Part shown: piece by piece, positions 10,667 through 25,600 of the stretch
How positions within the stretch are numbered: position 1 is the first letter of the stretch
Layout: each line of letters starts with the position of its first letter
Origin: Aquilaria yunnanensis
Lineage: Eukaryota > Streptophyta > Magnoliopsida > Malvales > Thymelaeaceae
Direction: 5' to 3'
Assembly (NCBI GenBank): GCA_039654915.1
Contig: CM077596.1
Coordinates: 682,001 to 746,000, forward strand
DNA: 64,000 bases
Notes under the pieces: model-generated
What the model was told of the DNA's origin: nothing
Seen by the model: the letters and a program-made list of their open reading frames with translations, nothing else
Databases searched by the model: none
Program-made: the position numbers and the translations under genes

Positions 10667-13600
10667 TCACAGAATGTCCTTAAGGACAGAAGGTGAGCAT
10701 GCTATGGTTCTGTCACTGGACTGGGTTTTACCTATATAATATTTACACAAGACATTCCCAGCAATTTTCCATGGAAGGTGGCACTTTTCCACGGATCCTT
10801 CACTTTGAGCGTGGTCATATACCACATGGTAAATTGCTAGGGCTTCTACTTCAGCATCTTCTGCACTCTCATTGAATTCCTAAACAATGATTCAGCTATG
10901 ATCAACAAAATGCCTCTCGCTTACCAAAGTTCAGGATGGAGTGGTTTACCTGGCGATAGTTTTGTGTAACCGCATCAGGATCTCCCCCTCCCTGGAGTGC
11001 CTCACTCATATCCCCTCTGAAGTTCCGGTAGAGTTTGTTCCATTTTGCCACATATTCGTTGAATTTCGCTATGTACTCTGCTGGAACATCAAAACAGGGG
11101 AGCTTCCGAACCTCTGCAGAAGATATGGATAATGTCATCTCTTACAAGCAGCATGAACCAAGTAAATCAGGTCTTTGAACTGACAGCGATGGAAGAGTTT
11201 TCCCAGAAAGATGTTTTTACCAATGTTCAACAGATTTTCCTGTTGCTCTTGTAAATGCATTTTGACTCTGTCATGGATCTTCTGCAGGATCGATTGAGAT
11301 TTGAAAGAAGGCATGGATTCCTTTCCCATATACTCCGGATACACATCTGGCCTTAGTTTTTGTGGAACTTCAACCTGTAGGCAAAAGAAGAGTTTACATT
11401 CATATTGATTTGCACGGCATAGCAACTAATTCAAGGTTTTTTTCATTTTTCAGAGAGTTTTCAAGGTAAATTATCAGGGAAAGCAAGAGGCCAAATGACA
11501 CCAGAACATGCCGATGCAACCCCAAGCAAAAAATAGAAGAGATAAAATAGATTCCGTAGAATATTTACTCAATGCAGTTATCAGGCTGAAAGGATCTTAA
11601 CCATTAGAGTAATGACCCTTCAGCCACTAAGATAGAGATTTCCCCAACACAAACCTTTGCTCCACCTCCTTTAGGAGCATCAAGTGCATGGTAGTACAGA
11701 TCTATTAACTGCAGCAAATTTTCCTTCATTTGATTTTTCTCTTCAGAATTTATGGCTCCAGATGCAAGAAGTCGGTCCATTATCACAAACCAGCTATCAG
11801 CAGCAATTCCAACTGTGTAACTGTAAAACCACAAAGCCCAAAGTTGGTACTATGAAACAGTTAGAACTAAAATGACATCAGATGGACATATTTTAAAGCA
11901 AAATAATAGAGATTGATTGCGTCAAGAAGACCATTGCCCCATGTGCAACCACTCACCTCCTAGTTATTCCTAAACTACGTATTAATGGACTTACTTAACG
12001 ATCTAACTTCAAGGACAATCTTGAAGCAGATATGCAAGCCCTTGTCTTACAAGAAACCAGCTACAATCCAATTAAGAATGCACATCGTAGACTTGCGTGA
12101 ATAATCCCATCATCCTAATACTCATCTAAGGTTTTCGAAGTCTGGATTAAATCATATCTTCTACCAAGACATTCACTGAGGAAGCAGAAATCCATAAGAA
12201 CTTGGATGGAACTGGAAAAAAGATGTGACTTCAGTTCCTTCGGAAATGGCAATTACCATGAGTTAATAGAGAACTAGAGTCCTTGATATACAAAACAAGG
12301 GCAATGGTGCATAATGTAAATCAAAGCAATCAAAAAGGAGGCTAGTCTACTTCCTGAACATATATTATATACCCCTTTCACTCTTAAAAATTACCAAGAT
12401 ATAACTGAGCCACAGTACCTTGGCTGAAATCTAGTTGTCAAGAACAATTTAAACAGCTCATCCTCCAAATCTTCAGATGAAAACTCGTTGGGACTTCTAT
12501 CAGGTTTGCTAGAAGCAAAATTAGACATCCAAGTCCAAGGTTGGCTCTTCTTGTAGTGTTCTAAAAGCTGTATATAACAGATTTTGACAAAATATCAATC
12601 ATATTAGCCACACTTGAAGGCAGAAAGATGCTTACCAGAAAACCTTAACCATTTTTATGTTAGAAGTAATACAGAATGCAAGGAAACACATTTTGACAGT
12701 TACCAATGGTAGAAATTTTTAGTCATAGTAGATGAATGCACAAGCAATTTGAGCAGGAACTTAAGCAACAACCTTGTGATTTCTCGATACAAAGTACATA
12801 TCACCATCATAATCTCCTCCAGCAATCTCATCTGCTATAGATCGTGTGCCTTTAGAAGAGAAAAATATTCCATATTTTGCACTACCCACATACTCATGCA
12901 TGGCCTCCACATGTCTAGCTGTCATAACATGGACATCTCCAAAATGTAAACCAGGATTCCGATATACCAGCACTTCCCCTGAAAGAGGGCCTTCATTGCT
13001 ACAGAAATCATCAGAGAGAATGTTAACAAGTTTCCGCAGACTTGTTTGTCATCACTAAGGAACCAGTGCTTGTGATAGGAAAAGGAACATTGTCAAAAGT
13101 ATAGATGCAACATCAGAAGGAATTGAGATGCTTCAGTATAATGCCACAAGAAAGCCCCAAATTAATGAACACGGGGTATAAAATAATGGAAGATCTGTCT
13201 TTCCACAACTAAAGAGATTATGGAGCAAATTAATAAATTAGTGATTGATTTGATTTAGATATAATTGATGCTGCAGTCAATTAGTTCTATTTACTCTCCT
13301 CTCAGGATTTATTTACCAAAATTTGCAACACCGACTTTCTTGGAAATAACCACTTTGTAACATCTCCAAGTTAAGGGAACCAATCATGTAGCCCTTACGA
13401 GGACTTTTTCTAGCTGTAGGTCATGTGACCAAATCACATAATCTATTGCATTCTTCCCTTCTCTTCATCTCTTTATGCAATACTTCATTATGCATTTCAT
13501 TGTAAACCATTTAGCATATTTTATCATAAAACCTCCAAGTTAATGATGGAAAAATATTTTCTGTCCCTAAAGCAAATGTTCAGTTGTTTTATTGGTAAGA

Positions 13601-16600
13601 AGAGAAAAGGTGATAAGCAAGTTTTATTTTTATTTTTATTTTTTTGCAGAAAATAGAAGTGACAATTGTTTCCAAAAGCATTAGCCTTGACTATCTTAAA
13701 TTTGCCCCGTAATAGTTAATGTTAGAGCAAATGAAACGGTTCAATCCAATAGGATAAGGAAGCAACATCCTTTACTCACAGAAGGACGCAGACTTCATCA
13801 CGCTCCAAGTCTCCAGTTGGATCAACTGTCCCCATCACATAATAACTGTCTGCTATAGGAAGCCTCCCATCTTGAAGATTATTCTTTTCCTCATTCATCA
13901 TTCTTGACAATCGATATTGCAGATAGGACTCATCCAAGGGGATCCCTGATAAAATCATCCTTGCAGCAGCAAGATCTTCAAATTCTCCATCTTGAAGGAC
14001 GGCTACAATAATATATATATATGGTCAATAGTTAAAAATCATAAGTACAGAATAGAAAAGGTGTTTCCGCTAGAATGCAGAAGAGATAGATGCTTTCTAT
14101 TGACTATGATGTTCCCAACAAGTACCTCAAGTACCTTTAAGTGAAGAACGCTTCTTCGAGGAAATACTGCTCATTTCTTCAAAGGAACTCATCAATAAAT
14201 CCAGAAAGAAGTCATCTGGAACACCACCATAGCTAAGAAGTGCTATTAAATTTCTGTTGAGGTATGTCTTCTTCGGTCGGTTGCTTGATGGCAGGAGGAG
14301 AAAAAGGTGGAACAAGTTAGTGTTAGGGAATCTAACCTGGAAAAGCTGCTTGTAGTGTAACTGGCATACAGGATTGGCTACTTGACAAACTGAAATTACA
14401 TGCAAGACTATATGGAAGTGATTTTTGGATTTTCATTGAACACTTGACCAAGTGAGAAAAACAGAACATACTAGCAATACATCCAAGACAAAGCTTTCAC
14501 AATACATAATCCATAATCGACAGAGTGTTGTTTGCTAGAAGAGCAGAACATGCAAAACTTTACCATGCAAGTACATGGACAGGATTTTGTTCATCAAAAA
14601 GCAGAAAGTTGTCACGGGCACCATTATGAGCCACTAAGAAAGGGGATTGCATTATCAACAGCTATACAGCTGTACAGATTCTGGTTACAATTTCTGTTTT
14701 GCCTTTCCCTCAAAAGGGAACTCTTTATAAATGCTGCTTTGAACAACAGGAATACAAGTGAATAATGAAACAGATTAGTACCTTGTAGTCACAATCTCAA
14801 ATGAATTTACGGAGCAAACATTAGATATTTTTTGGTCGGCGGATACTTTAACCATTGATGGTCGGACCTGAATGGTTCGAGCAGGGAGCTGCAAAATTTA
14901 AAGGTGAAATTTAAAAATAGCATAAAAAGACTATTCACAAAAACAAAACATAGGTGCACATGCACCAACAATAGCCAACTTCTGACCAATTCCACCTCTA
15001 GCCAAAAACGTATACCTTAATTATGTCTCATGTCTTACATCTTCAACAAGTTCAGTAATGAGTAAAAAACTTGAGTCCCAACCATTACTTCTATCTCAGG
15101 AACTTACTGTTGAAAATCATGCAGGAAAGCTAGAAATTAAGAAATTCATGTTTATTACTCCTTCCGTCCCATCATATTTTTCAATTTTCACTTTTTTGCA
15201 AAGGTTATGGATGTTTATGTATAGCGGTAAGCATCTTAAAAATTGATCAAAGAAAGTAAACAAATGAGAAGGGTAAATTTGGAAGAATATGTATAGCGTG
15301 AGAGTGCCATACATTTGGGGATGCAAAAAAGAACTTTTAACATGACAGACATTATGGGACTGAGGGAGTATAAACTTCATAAAAGAGAAAAAGAGTATTA
15401 AAATCTAACATCTTGTTGGATTGGGTTCAAATATATGAAAAAAGACAGGCATCAATTTTTTTGTAGCTGAAAAGTACAATTTCATGCTTGTAACAATTTC
15501 ATTTTTGAAGCCATTTTATGAATAATTTATTTTTTCAAAAAATTCAGCACATTTTATTATATTTGACATAACTTAAAGCCACACCTTTCTATTCAGGACA
15601 ACCGTTCCTTTGATTGCAGAACCCTTGTGAAAGCAACGGAACTGAATCATCAGAGGCTATAAAAGAATACATATATATATATATTTAGATGAACCAATCC
15701 AAGTAAGGAAGAAACCCTGAATATTTAAGAAGGCTAAGCAAACATGGAAGAAACAAATTTATTGATGAACACCGATACCCACAGCGACATTCTTAGTCTC
15801 AAGACTGTCCACTTCCCTTGTGTCTTCTAATCGAGTTCACAGAAAAACAAAACAGGACCTTTCCAGCCAGAGTACAAAATATACAAGAAATGCATTGAAA
15901 GTTTCAAGATATGACTAAATTGAATTTAAGATGCATCATATGGGGAAATGGAAATTTCATGCAGATAAAATCCGAGTAATGAATCATATTTCACTACTGC
16001 AACAAGACTAACAGCTATCACAACATTAATGCAACAAGACTGGTGCTAAATATCTAATCTTTCAGAATGTACACTGCCATTATTTAGCATTATCTGCAAC
16101 TCTTTACAGTTTAGCTTTCATGAGATTTTGACCGAGTATATGGCTTCCACATACTAGGAGTGATCACCTACGTCACATAAAATGTTACCAGTGCATCTAT
16201 TACTTGATTTCTTTACACTCCAATGTGAGTGTGTGCAACCTTTTACCTGAGTAGCTAATTTCCATCAAAAGCTAGCCTGTTTTGCTTTCTCGTGCAAATC
16301 CAAAGTAACTATAAAGGTAGAAACAATGCAAATAGATGCTCCATATTCTAACTGTTAAGAAGTAGCAAACAGGTTGGAAAAGGATTGAGAGTGCTTGAAT
16401 CACACAGCAATCTCCCATCCTCTTTATATTAGAGTGATATAGTTATGCAAGGAAGATTGCATGGATTGTGCAATTACAATCAAACAGAGCAAATCACTCT
16501 GATTACTAGTATTATTCCTAATCAAAGCAGATAATACCAAATCCTAATGAATCATATACTTCCCACACCAACAATAGGAAACATCTCTATTGTTGATATT

Positions 16601-19600
16601 ATAAACGCTTAGCACACCAGTTCTGCAAAACAAATGAAACAACCTTTTAGAAACCAAAAAAATCTCCACAACAATTGAAACTGCCTTTTAGAACTCCAAA
16701 ACCCAAGTCAGAAAAGTTAACAAAGTTGTTTGTCCAGAGTGACAGACTTCGCGCTCTTCATAATTCCTAACAAACATGAATGCCTTGCAAATGTGATAAA
16801 CCACAAAGCTTGAATTCTCAGAGAACAAGAAACAGCTGTCAGTGAAAGAAAACACTGAAGAAGAACAGTTCCAAAAGATAGTACATAAAGTACAATGTGG
16901 GACAACACTTCAATAAGCATCCTTACATGCAAGCCAATGAAATGACTGAAAACAGGCTCGTCATGAGTGTTACATAAGGTTTCTACATAAAATAGGAAAG
17001 TAGATTTGGTATTTATTATTTAGATATCAATCCTTTAGTTGACTTTCCTTGTATGATGGTTCTCTCATTCTATATAAAGGCAATGAGGGTCTTGTGTATA
17101 ATCAAGCCCTTTGTTTCTTCCTATGATACTATGTAACATGGTATCAGAGCCACGAACCCTAGCCTAACTCTGCCGCAACCAGCACCAAAAAACCATATCT
17201 AACTTTACGTTTCGCTACCCTAACCAATACCCTTATCTATACTTAACAAAATCAAAAACCAAGAACACAGCCACCCCCAGGAGTCACCAGCAACCAGATC
17301 AGTACTGGCGGTGTTGCCGAAAAACCTCCCACGCGCTGCCGTCCAGCAACCTCCGGCGACGGCGTTCTAATGGGTGTGCTCGCCTTTCTATCCTAAACAA
17401 GTTTCTGGTCTTGTTTTATGTCAATTATGACCAAAGTTTGAGTTTCTTTGCCATCCAGTTAGTCTCTCGTATGCTGCAGTGCGTCGTCAGCAAGGTCTGT
17501 GATCTGCTTGTTCATCTCTTCAAGGAGAATGTCAAATCCTGAGAAGAAAAACTCTCAATCAAGTGTTCCAACAATTGTCTCACCAATGGGTTCCTCTACT
17601 CAATTTAGCAGTATTCGAATGACCAAATAATGTTTTAACGGTAATAATTACTCTTCATGGACCAAAAAAGTGGTATTGTATTTTATAGGTCAAAGGAAGA
17701 TGTCACATTTTACTACAGATCCTCCTACCGACCAAAGCTAATTAGAAAACTGGCAAGCTGATGATGCTTAGTTGTTGCACTTGCTATTCAAGTCCATGGG
17801 ACCTGAAGTGCTAGATTTATTCTCTCATGTCGTCACCTGTAAACAGGCTTGGGATTATGCCAAACTTCTTTACTCTAGTAATATGCTACGCATATATGAT
17901 GTTTCTATTGAGTTATTTCATGCTAAACAAGAAGGGAGTCTCACTAATTACTTTGCAAAAGTAAAACAAGGGTTTGAAGAGTTGAATGCTTTGTTGCCTA
18001 TTTCATCTGATGTCCAAGAGATGCATTGTCAGAGACAGCATCTAGTGATAACAATCTTTCTAGCTAGACTGAAACTAGAGTTCGAACCAGTCCGTGCGCA
18101 AATTCTTGGGCAAGTAGAACTTCATTACCTGAAGTGTACTCCTGACTTTCTAGTTTTTTTGCTAAGGAGAATCCGACAAATTATAGTTTTAATCGGTCTA
18201 TTCTTGCGGTTCAGTCTAGTCCACAAGCAAGGTCCGGCTCACAAATTAGAGAAGGTCTTGGAGGACGTGGTGGCAGAGATGGACGTGGTTGAGGTCCACA
18301 TCCTCATTGCACATACTGTGGGAAAGATGGTCATATTGAGGATACTTGTTGGGATACGGATCCATCATTGCAAGCAGCGCATATAGCATCAAACCCTTCT
18401 TCAGCTCTGGCCTCACAATCGTCTATCACTTTATCTCAGGAAGAGTATACTAAATACTTGCAATCTCAATCTGCCCAGCAGGCCGCTTCTCCTCCCATGG
18501 TATCTGTTGTCCATCGAGGTAATTTGACAACATGTTATTCGTCTAGCCTATCTAGAAATTAGTCTTGGGTGTTAGATTTTTGTGCCACTGACCATATTTC
18601 AGGTAAAATAGCCAATTTTTATCAAATATCTCCTCAAACTTCACACCATAGCCAACTCACCATTGCTGATGGATCTACCACCACCATTAAAGGTATTGGA
18701 TCCACTCGACCTTGTCCTTCTCTTACTCTACCTTCTATACTTTGTTCCAAGCTTTCCATTCAATTTTATGTCTGTGAGTAAACTGACCAAACAACTGAAC
18801 TGTTCTGTTTGTTTCTTTCCTAATCATGTTATTATCTAGGATTTGAAAACCAAGAAGACGACTAGAGAAGGATGTGAATCGAATGGAATGTACTATTTTG
18901 ATAGATTACAGTCATCAGTTGCGTGCCCTTTTTCAGCTTCTCCTCTTCTAATTCATAGTCGCTTGGGTCATCTCTATTTTGAAATGTGAGTCTTGTCAAC
19001 TTGGGAAGCACCATCATACTCTCTACTTGTCTCGAGTCAATAAAAGAGTTGATGAACCTTTTATACTAATTCATTCAGATGTTTGAGGTCCTAGCCGTAC
19101 CAAATCTAAATTAGGATTTCAATATTTCATAATTTTTGTTGATGATTTCTCTCGAATGACTTGGTTATATCTAATGAAAGATCGTTCAAAGTTATTTTCT
19201 ATCTTCTGTGCCTTTTGTGCTGAAATTCAAAACCAGTTTCATACCCAAATCAATATTCTTCGCAATGATAATGCAAAAAAGTAATTCTCTAACTCAATCT
19301 CTAGTTACATGCAGCAACAAGGTATACTCCACCAATCCTCCTGCCCACACATATCAACAAAACATAATAGCTGAGAGAAAAATCCAACACATTGTTAAAA
19401 CAGCTCATACACTGTTAACTCACATGAATGTATCCAAAATTTTTTTAGGGGATACTGTACTCACGACATGTTTTCTTATCAATCATTTGTCATCTACTAT
19501 CATTGCGGGTAAAATTCCTTTTTCTATCCTTTTTCCCTGTCAACCTCCCATTCCTGTTATTCCTTGTATATTTGCTTGTGTCTGTTTTGTTCATCAGAAT

Positions 19601-22600
19601 CAGCCTGGCACAGATAAACTAGACCCCAAATCTTTAAAATGTGTTTTTTTTTATACTCTCGTTTGCAAAAATGGTACAAGTGTTTCAGTCCTTCCCTAAA
19701 TCAATTTTTTTTTTCTACTGATGTTACATTTTTTAAAACTACACCATACTTTTCTGATACTCAATTCGTGTCTTCTGATACTGATGACTATCTGCCCTTG
19801 CCTTTATATCTATGGCTCCTAACAATCTTAATGTTCCAGTCACTAATACTGCTCCTTCAGAGCTCATTCCTGACAATAATTTAGCTCCTTCAAAGCGTCT
19901 TTCTCGTCTTGATTTATAGGTCTATACTCGACGCCCTCATCAAAAAGTACTACCACAAGGTTCACGCTCATCTCCACCGCCTTCATCTTCAACTCCATCG
20001 GCTAATGATTTAGATATTCCAATTACCCTTTATAAAGGAAAATGGTGATGTGATCTCTTATAATTCATTATCACCGTCATACTCTGCTTTTATCTCTACC
20101 TTGTCTTCCATTCCCTTTGCCTAAATCTGTTTCAGAGGCTTTGTCTCACCCTGGATGGAAACAAACCATGGAGGAGATGTCATCTTTATGGGCTAATAAT
20201 ATATGGGACTAAGTTCCTCTTCCACGTGATCAAACAGTTGTGGGTTGTCAATGGAGGTTTAATTTTAAAGTTCACCCTGATGGTACAGTTGATCGGTTAA
20301 AAGCTCGTCTAGTAGTTAAAGGATATACACAGATATACAGCATAGACTACTCAAAGACATTTTCTCCGATAGCTAAAATGACTTCAGTATAAGTTGTCAT
20401 TGCATTGGCAGCTACAAATCAGTGGTCTTTACATCAATTAAATCTGAACAATTCATTCCTCCACCCTGATCTTGAGGAGACTATCTTCATGGAGCAACCA
20501 CCCGGGTTTGTTACTCAGGGGGAGACTAATCTTGTGTGTTGCTTAAACAAGTCTTTGTATGGTTGGATATAGTCACCACGAGTATAGTTTAGTTGCTTTA
20601 GTGCAGTTGCTATGGAGTTTGGTTTACAACAATGTGGCGTGGATCACTCTGTCTTTTATCAACACTCCAGAGCTGGTAAAATTATTTAAATTATCTATGT
20701 TGATGAATTATCTATGTTGATGATATTGTTATCACTGGTGATGATAACGTTGGTATTCAATCCTTGAAATCCTTCCTGCAAATGAAATTCCAGACAAAGA
20801 ATCTTGGTTTGTTAAAAAACTTTTTAGGTATCAAAGTAGCAAGGTCCAAAATGGGGATCTACTTCTCCCGAAGGAAGTATGTTTTTTATCTTTTAGAATA
20901 AACTGATTTATTAGGAGCCTAGTCAATTGCTAGCCCCAATGAACCAAATGCTAAGCTTGATGCTGAAAAAAGAGAATATTTGGAAGATCCTAGTAGATAT
21001 CGACGACTTGTTGGCGAGTTAAACCATTTGACTATCACTCGACCAAACATTTTATTTGCCACTAGTACCATAAGTCAGTTTATAGAGTCTCCATGCACTA
21101 GCCATTGAAATGCAATAGTCAGAATTTTGAGGTATCTGAAAGGTGCTCTAGGACGAGGTCTTTTATATCAAAATTATAGTCATACTTAAATTCAAAGATA
21201 CATAGATGTGGATTAGGCTCGTTCGTACGATCGCCGATCTACTTCAGGCTATTGTATCTTCATGGGAGGAAACTTGGTGCCTTGGTAGAGTAAGAAGCAT
21301 ACAGTTGTTGCACGATCTAGTGCTGAATCTGAGTATAGAGCAATGACATATGCTACGTGTGAGTTAGTATAGTTGAAGCATCTTCTCCAAGAGCTTGGTT
21401 TTGAACACTTATCACCTATGAAGCTAATGTGTGATAATCAAGCAACCACTTACATTGAGTCTAACCCAGTCTTCCATAAAAGAACCAAATATATTGAGGT
21501 TGATTGTCACTTTATCTGTGTGAAGCTTCAAGAAGGATTGATCAAAACTCCCTATGTCAAATCAGAAGATCAACTTGCTGACTTTGTTTACTGAGTCTTT
21601 AGAAGATTCACGAGTAAAGTCTATATGTAACAAGCTTGGAGCTTATGACATATCTACTCCAATTTGAAGGGGAGTGTTACATAAGGTTCCTACATAAAAT
21701 AGGAAAGTAGATTTGATATTTATTATTTAAATATCAATCATTTAGTTGACTTTCCTTGTATGATGGTTCTCTCATTATATAAAGGCAATGAAGGTCTTGT
21801 GTATAATCAAGCCTTCTATTTCTTCCTATGATACTGTGTAACAATAAGGACCATGAAAATGGGGCACATGACAGATGGATGGAAAAACAATAACCATGGT
21901 ACTGATACCATGTTAAAGCATCTGTGATCTCTAGGCTATTGGCAATAGATGGCTAGCTTCACCACAACATTAAGACTAACAAACTCTTTTACTCAAACAA
22001 TGTTGGATAACGACACTTAACAATAATAAAATCACAAACCTTAATATTTTCCTTAGTAATTGGAACTCCTTGAGATATACTTGCTGGGCATAAAGAAGCC
22101 AAATCTTCAGATATAAACCCTGTGCCATCTGAAAGTATCTGTGGTTTATCTTTATATTTGTCCTTAACAACTTCGCCATTATCATCCTGTAGTAGTAAAT
22201 AATTGCATGTTATACAACCAACGAACCTAGCATTCCTATAGTTGTGCACATTATATGACCAACGAACCTAGTAATTCAAGATTCCAAGGCACGCTAGCAA
22301 TTAGGTGGACCATGAAAGTAGAAACAATATATTGCAACATACCGGGCAACATATTTCAGATATATGCTCAAGATTTACATTTTCCAGATCAAAATCCATC
22401 TTGATGGTCTTTGATAAAATTAAAGCAAGCCTGAAATTGCAACAAAAATTTATATTAGAAGATGAAACCTAAACTTAGTCTGGGACATCCATAAAGCATA
22501 AGCTTTTTTTGTTTGACAAACAAAAAGCATTGAGTTGCACACACCTAGACATGTAGCGGGCAAGACTAGGCAAAGTATGCACATGCATGAATACTTCTCT

Positions 22601-25600
22601 TGCTTCTTGAATAGTTTTACCAGATAAAATATAATCTTGATCCTTGTCAATTAGTGCATTTGACTCTATGCGAACAAAGTAGCACTTAACCCCAGCACTA
22701 GTTGGGTCTTTCTTCTTTTCCTCTTTGCCTCCATCTTTAAACACTGATTATCAAGTGTACAAATAGACATGCTTATCAATCTGCATCCTTGCATAATGGA
22801 TAGTAACCCTCAAGATAACCCAAAAGTGGAATACACCAACTATAACAAGTCAAACATGTGCATAATTCTTAAACTATAGTAGTGTTTTAACCTAGATTCT
22901 TAATCTATTTCCAATCAAGATTATACATCTTTATCAAAACATTGTCATGGGATGGGTCACTTTATGCCATCAAAACCATAGAAACTAGACTTGACTTGTT
23001 AGGGAGGCCTAAACTTAATTGAACAGACTCAGTACAAAAGGATTGGCAAGTTAGGACTTTTAGAGGAGCTTGCTATCAACTGAACAAAGTGAAGACACAA
23101 GATTCATGTGGCCGACCCAACTAGTTGGGAGGATATGATTGATTGATTCAATGGTTGCTTGCTTGATAGAATCATAAAATCTAGAAATTACCTCTTCACA
23201 TGTAAACAAATGCTGTTTCACAAAATTCAGCTACAATATGTCAGTCGTACTTTATGAGGATTTTCAATAGTTTTCAAATATGCGTAACACATTTTTCTTC
23301 TATGTTCTTTTTACACACAAAACTCATTCTAAAATGCATTTTTTTTTTCAAAATTTTTGCTTTTCCTTCTCTTTTTACGCAAATAAAAAAAGCATTTTTG
23401 TGTTTCCAAACACAGCAGTTGTATCGACTGGTCCATATGCATACAACTAGAAAAATTAAATGATATAAGAAAAGTGATTTTATTTCAAAATAATGCTGTT
23501 TAGCAATTTCACATGCCTCATGTTTTCTTGTAAAAAGTAGCTGGAATATATAGTGTTGGAATGCCAATGCGATTCCAATATGCTTCCCTTTATTGCTAGG
23601 TCTGAACCAGTTAAAATGTTTCTTTCACTTCACACGGCTAAAAACACTACCAAAAATTGAAACAGAGAGGTAAAGGAAGAAAGCAAGGTATGTACGGGTT
23701 GTCAGCACACGAACAATTCTACCATCATTCTTCATGATATTACTCAACACATTGAGTTTGCAGTGCTATGCCAATAAGAAAAAAAAAATTTGTGATGTCA
23801 TGATGTGTTATGAAGAAAAGTTTGGCAAATGTTGTTTCCATATCTTGATGTCTTGTTGCATCCAATGAAGAATTCTAGGTTGTACCCTTGCAGGTACTAA
23901 AAAAGACAAGGTTTTGACATATGCATCAAGCAATAAATGATATTCAGAGTTTTTGGTGCCAACAGCAATCAAATAGTTAAGAAACTCACCAAAAAAGCGA
24001 TAACGGCGCAAACCAACAAAAATTCCTTCTTGTGCAATATTCTTGTACAAAGCCCAATAATCACTAATGGTCATTCTTTTATCCGAAAGTGATGCAGAAA
24101 ACTTGACATGCAAAACGTTGTCATCCCCCAAAACCCTCTGTAAGAGATTTTGAGTCTTTTCCAAATTAGGGCCCTAAAGCAATGGAAAAGAAGGCAAGAA
24201 TAAGGGAGGCAGTGTATGAAAATCCCTCCAGCAGAGTCTTTCCTTCAATGTGTAAAATCTCCATTGAATCATCTCATTGTCTTTATAAAGCCTTGTTCTT
24301 CTAAAGGAGCATTTTCAACCCATCAAAGCTGTATTCATCATGATCATACTACAGCTCAATCCCAACTATTCTGGGGCCTGGTATGAATTTTATAATACAG
24401 CTCAAAGGTTAGAAGCCATATTAACACTGTAAATTCCCACAAAATTGAAGTGATAATGTTTTACAACATTTTATTCCTAATATAACCCTCTTGTGGAGGT
24501 GGAGGGTCTAGGAAGAATGTGGATGTTGCTGGAGAATTTGACTGATGATGTAGCCCTAGCATCCTGAATAAATTATACAAAAGAAAGAAAAACTAACAGA
24601 TTGCGGAAAATCCATGTGATCAGCATGCCTGAACCAGCAAACTAACATGCATACATACAATTCCAATTGTAGACATCTCACATGTTTTTTTCCAAATATA
24701 TATGAACAAATGCTTCAACAATTAACTTATGTCATCAAGGATACTGCAATCAGATGAGCAAATTCCGGACAAACATTAGCTTAAAAGTTGATATATTCCA
24801 CAAACTTCCTTCTTTTTGGGTTTGCAGGACTTTTTGGTTAGATAAAGTCACTTCAACAGGAATTAACTATGATTCATTTACATAAGTCCGCAACTCTGAA
24901 ATAATATCTATAAGCACTAAGATGAGAGGACACGAACCTTGAACCTGCAGCTCCCATCTAGAGAAACATGACAGTCATAGATATGCGTTCTACGTGAATC
25001 CCAATCTAAACACTGGAAGATAATAGCAACACAATTAAAATATGTGGAACTGTCTCACACACTGGAAGTGACTCCAATGCAACAAAGCGAATAACATTCC
25101 TGGAAATCTAACTTATAGCGGTAAACCGTTAAATAAGATATAAAATGAGTCATCTGATGGTTGTTAGCAACTCCATTGCAGGGCAAGGCCATCTTAGTAC
25201 GGTACCAGGAACAAAAAGGAATGGGAAATCCTCCAAAGAGATTGTACGCTGCTATATTCATGGCATAATCTGAACTCTCACCAACACTGAGGGATGCAGC
25301 AGAAGAGAGGAGGATAAAGAGCAGAAACATAAAATTGTTCTTAAAGAGCCATTGAAAAGGAAGTGATTTGTATTCCCGTTTTTTTTTGTTTGAGTATATT
25401 CAAATAGAAAAATATTTTAATCATACATTTCTCTGTTGGACAAATTACACGGACCAAATTATCTCGCGCTTATAATGTCTACCTTAAGAAATCAATTGTT
25501 TCTATTCCCTTTTTTAAAAAAAAAAAAAAATTCTGGACTGAAGAATCATGTGAAATAGTTTCTGATCAGTTCTTATCGCAAAGTCAATTGGTAAGAGTAC

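Larger units (their letters stand above)
16968..21843 (+). mobile_element. Ty1-copia LTR retrotransposon, degenerate, in RDR intron 8
   Basis: Complete in outline: 5' LTR, tRNA-Met primer site, gag, protease/integrase, reverse transcriptase, RNase H, polypurine tract, 3' LTR, in the standard copia order. It is flanked by ATGAG (16963-16967) and ATAAG (21844-21848), a 5-bp target duplication with one change. It is 4,876 bp and points opposite to the RDR gene, lying wholly within the intron between exons ending at 22040 and starting at 15656. The LTRs differ by about nine substitutions and one 2-bp indel over 170 bp, and the coding region has many stops and frame changes, so it is old and inactive. 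Confidence 0.93.

Noticed and set aside
14532..14765. Open frame on + and, on the other strand, a [20 protein letters not shown] reading in RDR intron 10, considered as an extra exon
   Set aside because: The exons on either side already join in phase through conserved sequence ([13 protein letters not shown]), and inserting this piece would add a stop.
17139..17151. tRNA-like TGGTATCAGAGCC strings (also 57387)
   Set aside because: These are primer-binding sites after LTRs; no cloverleaf or complete tRNA gene surrounds them. No tRNA or rRNA gene was found in the window.
22450..22650. Minus-strand open frame reading into the RDR exon at 22545
   Set aside because: Out of frame with the conserved RDR reading, apart from overlap with exon 6; a shadow that runs into intron.
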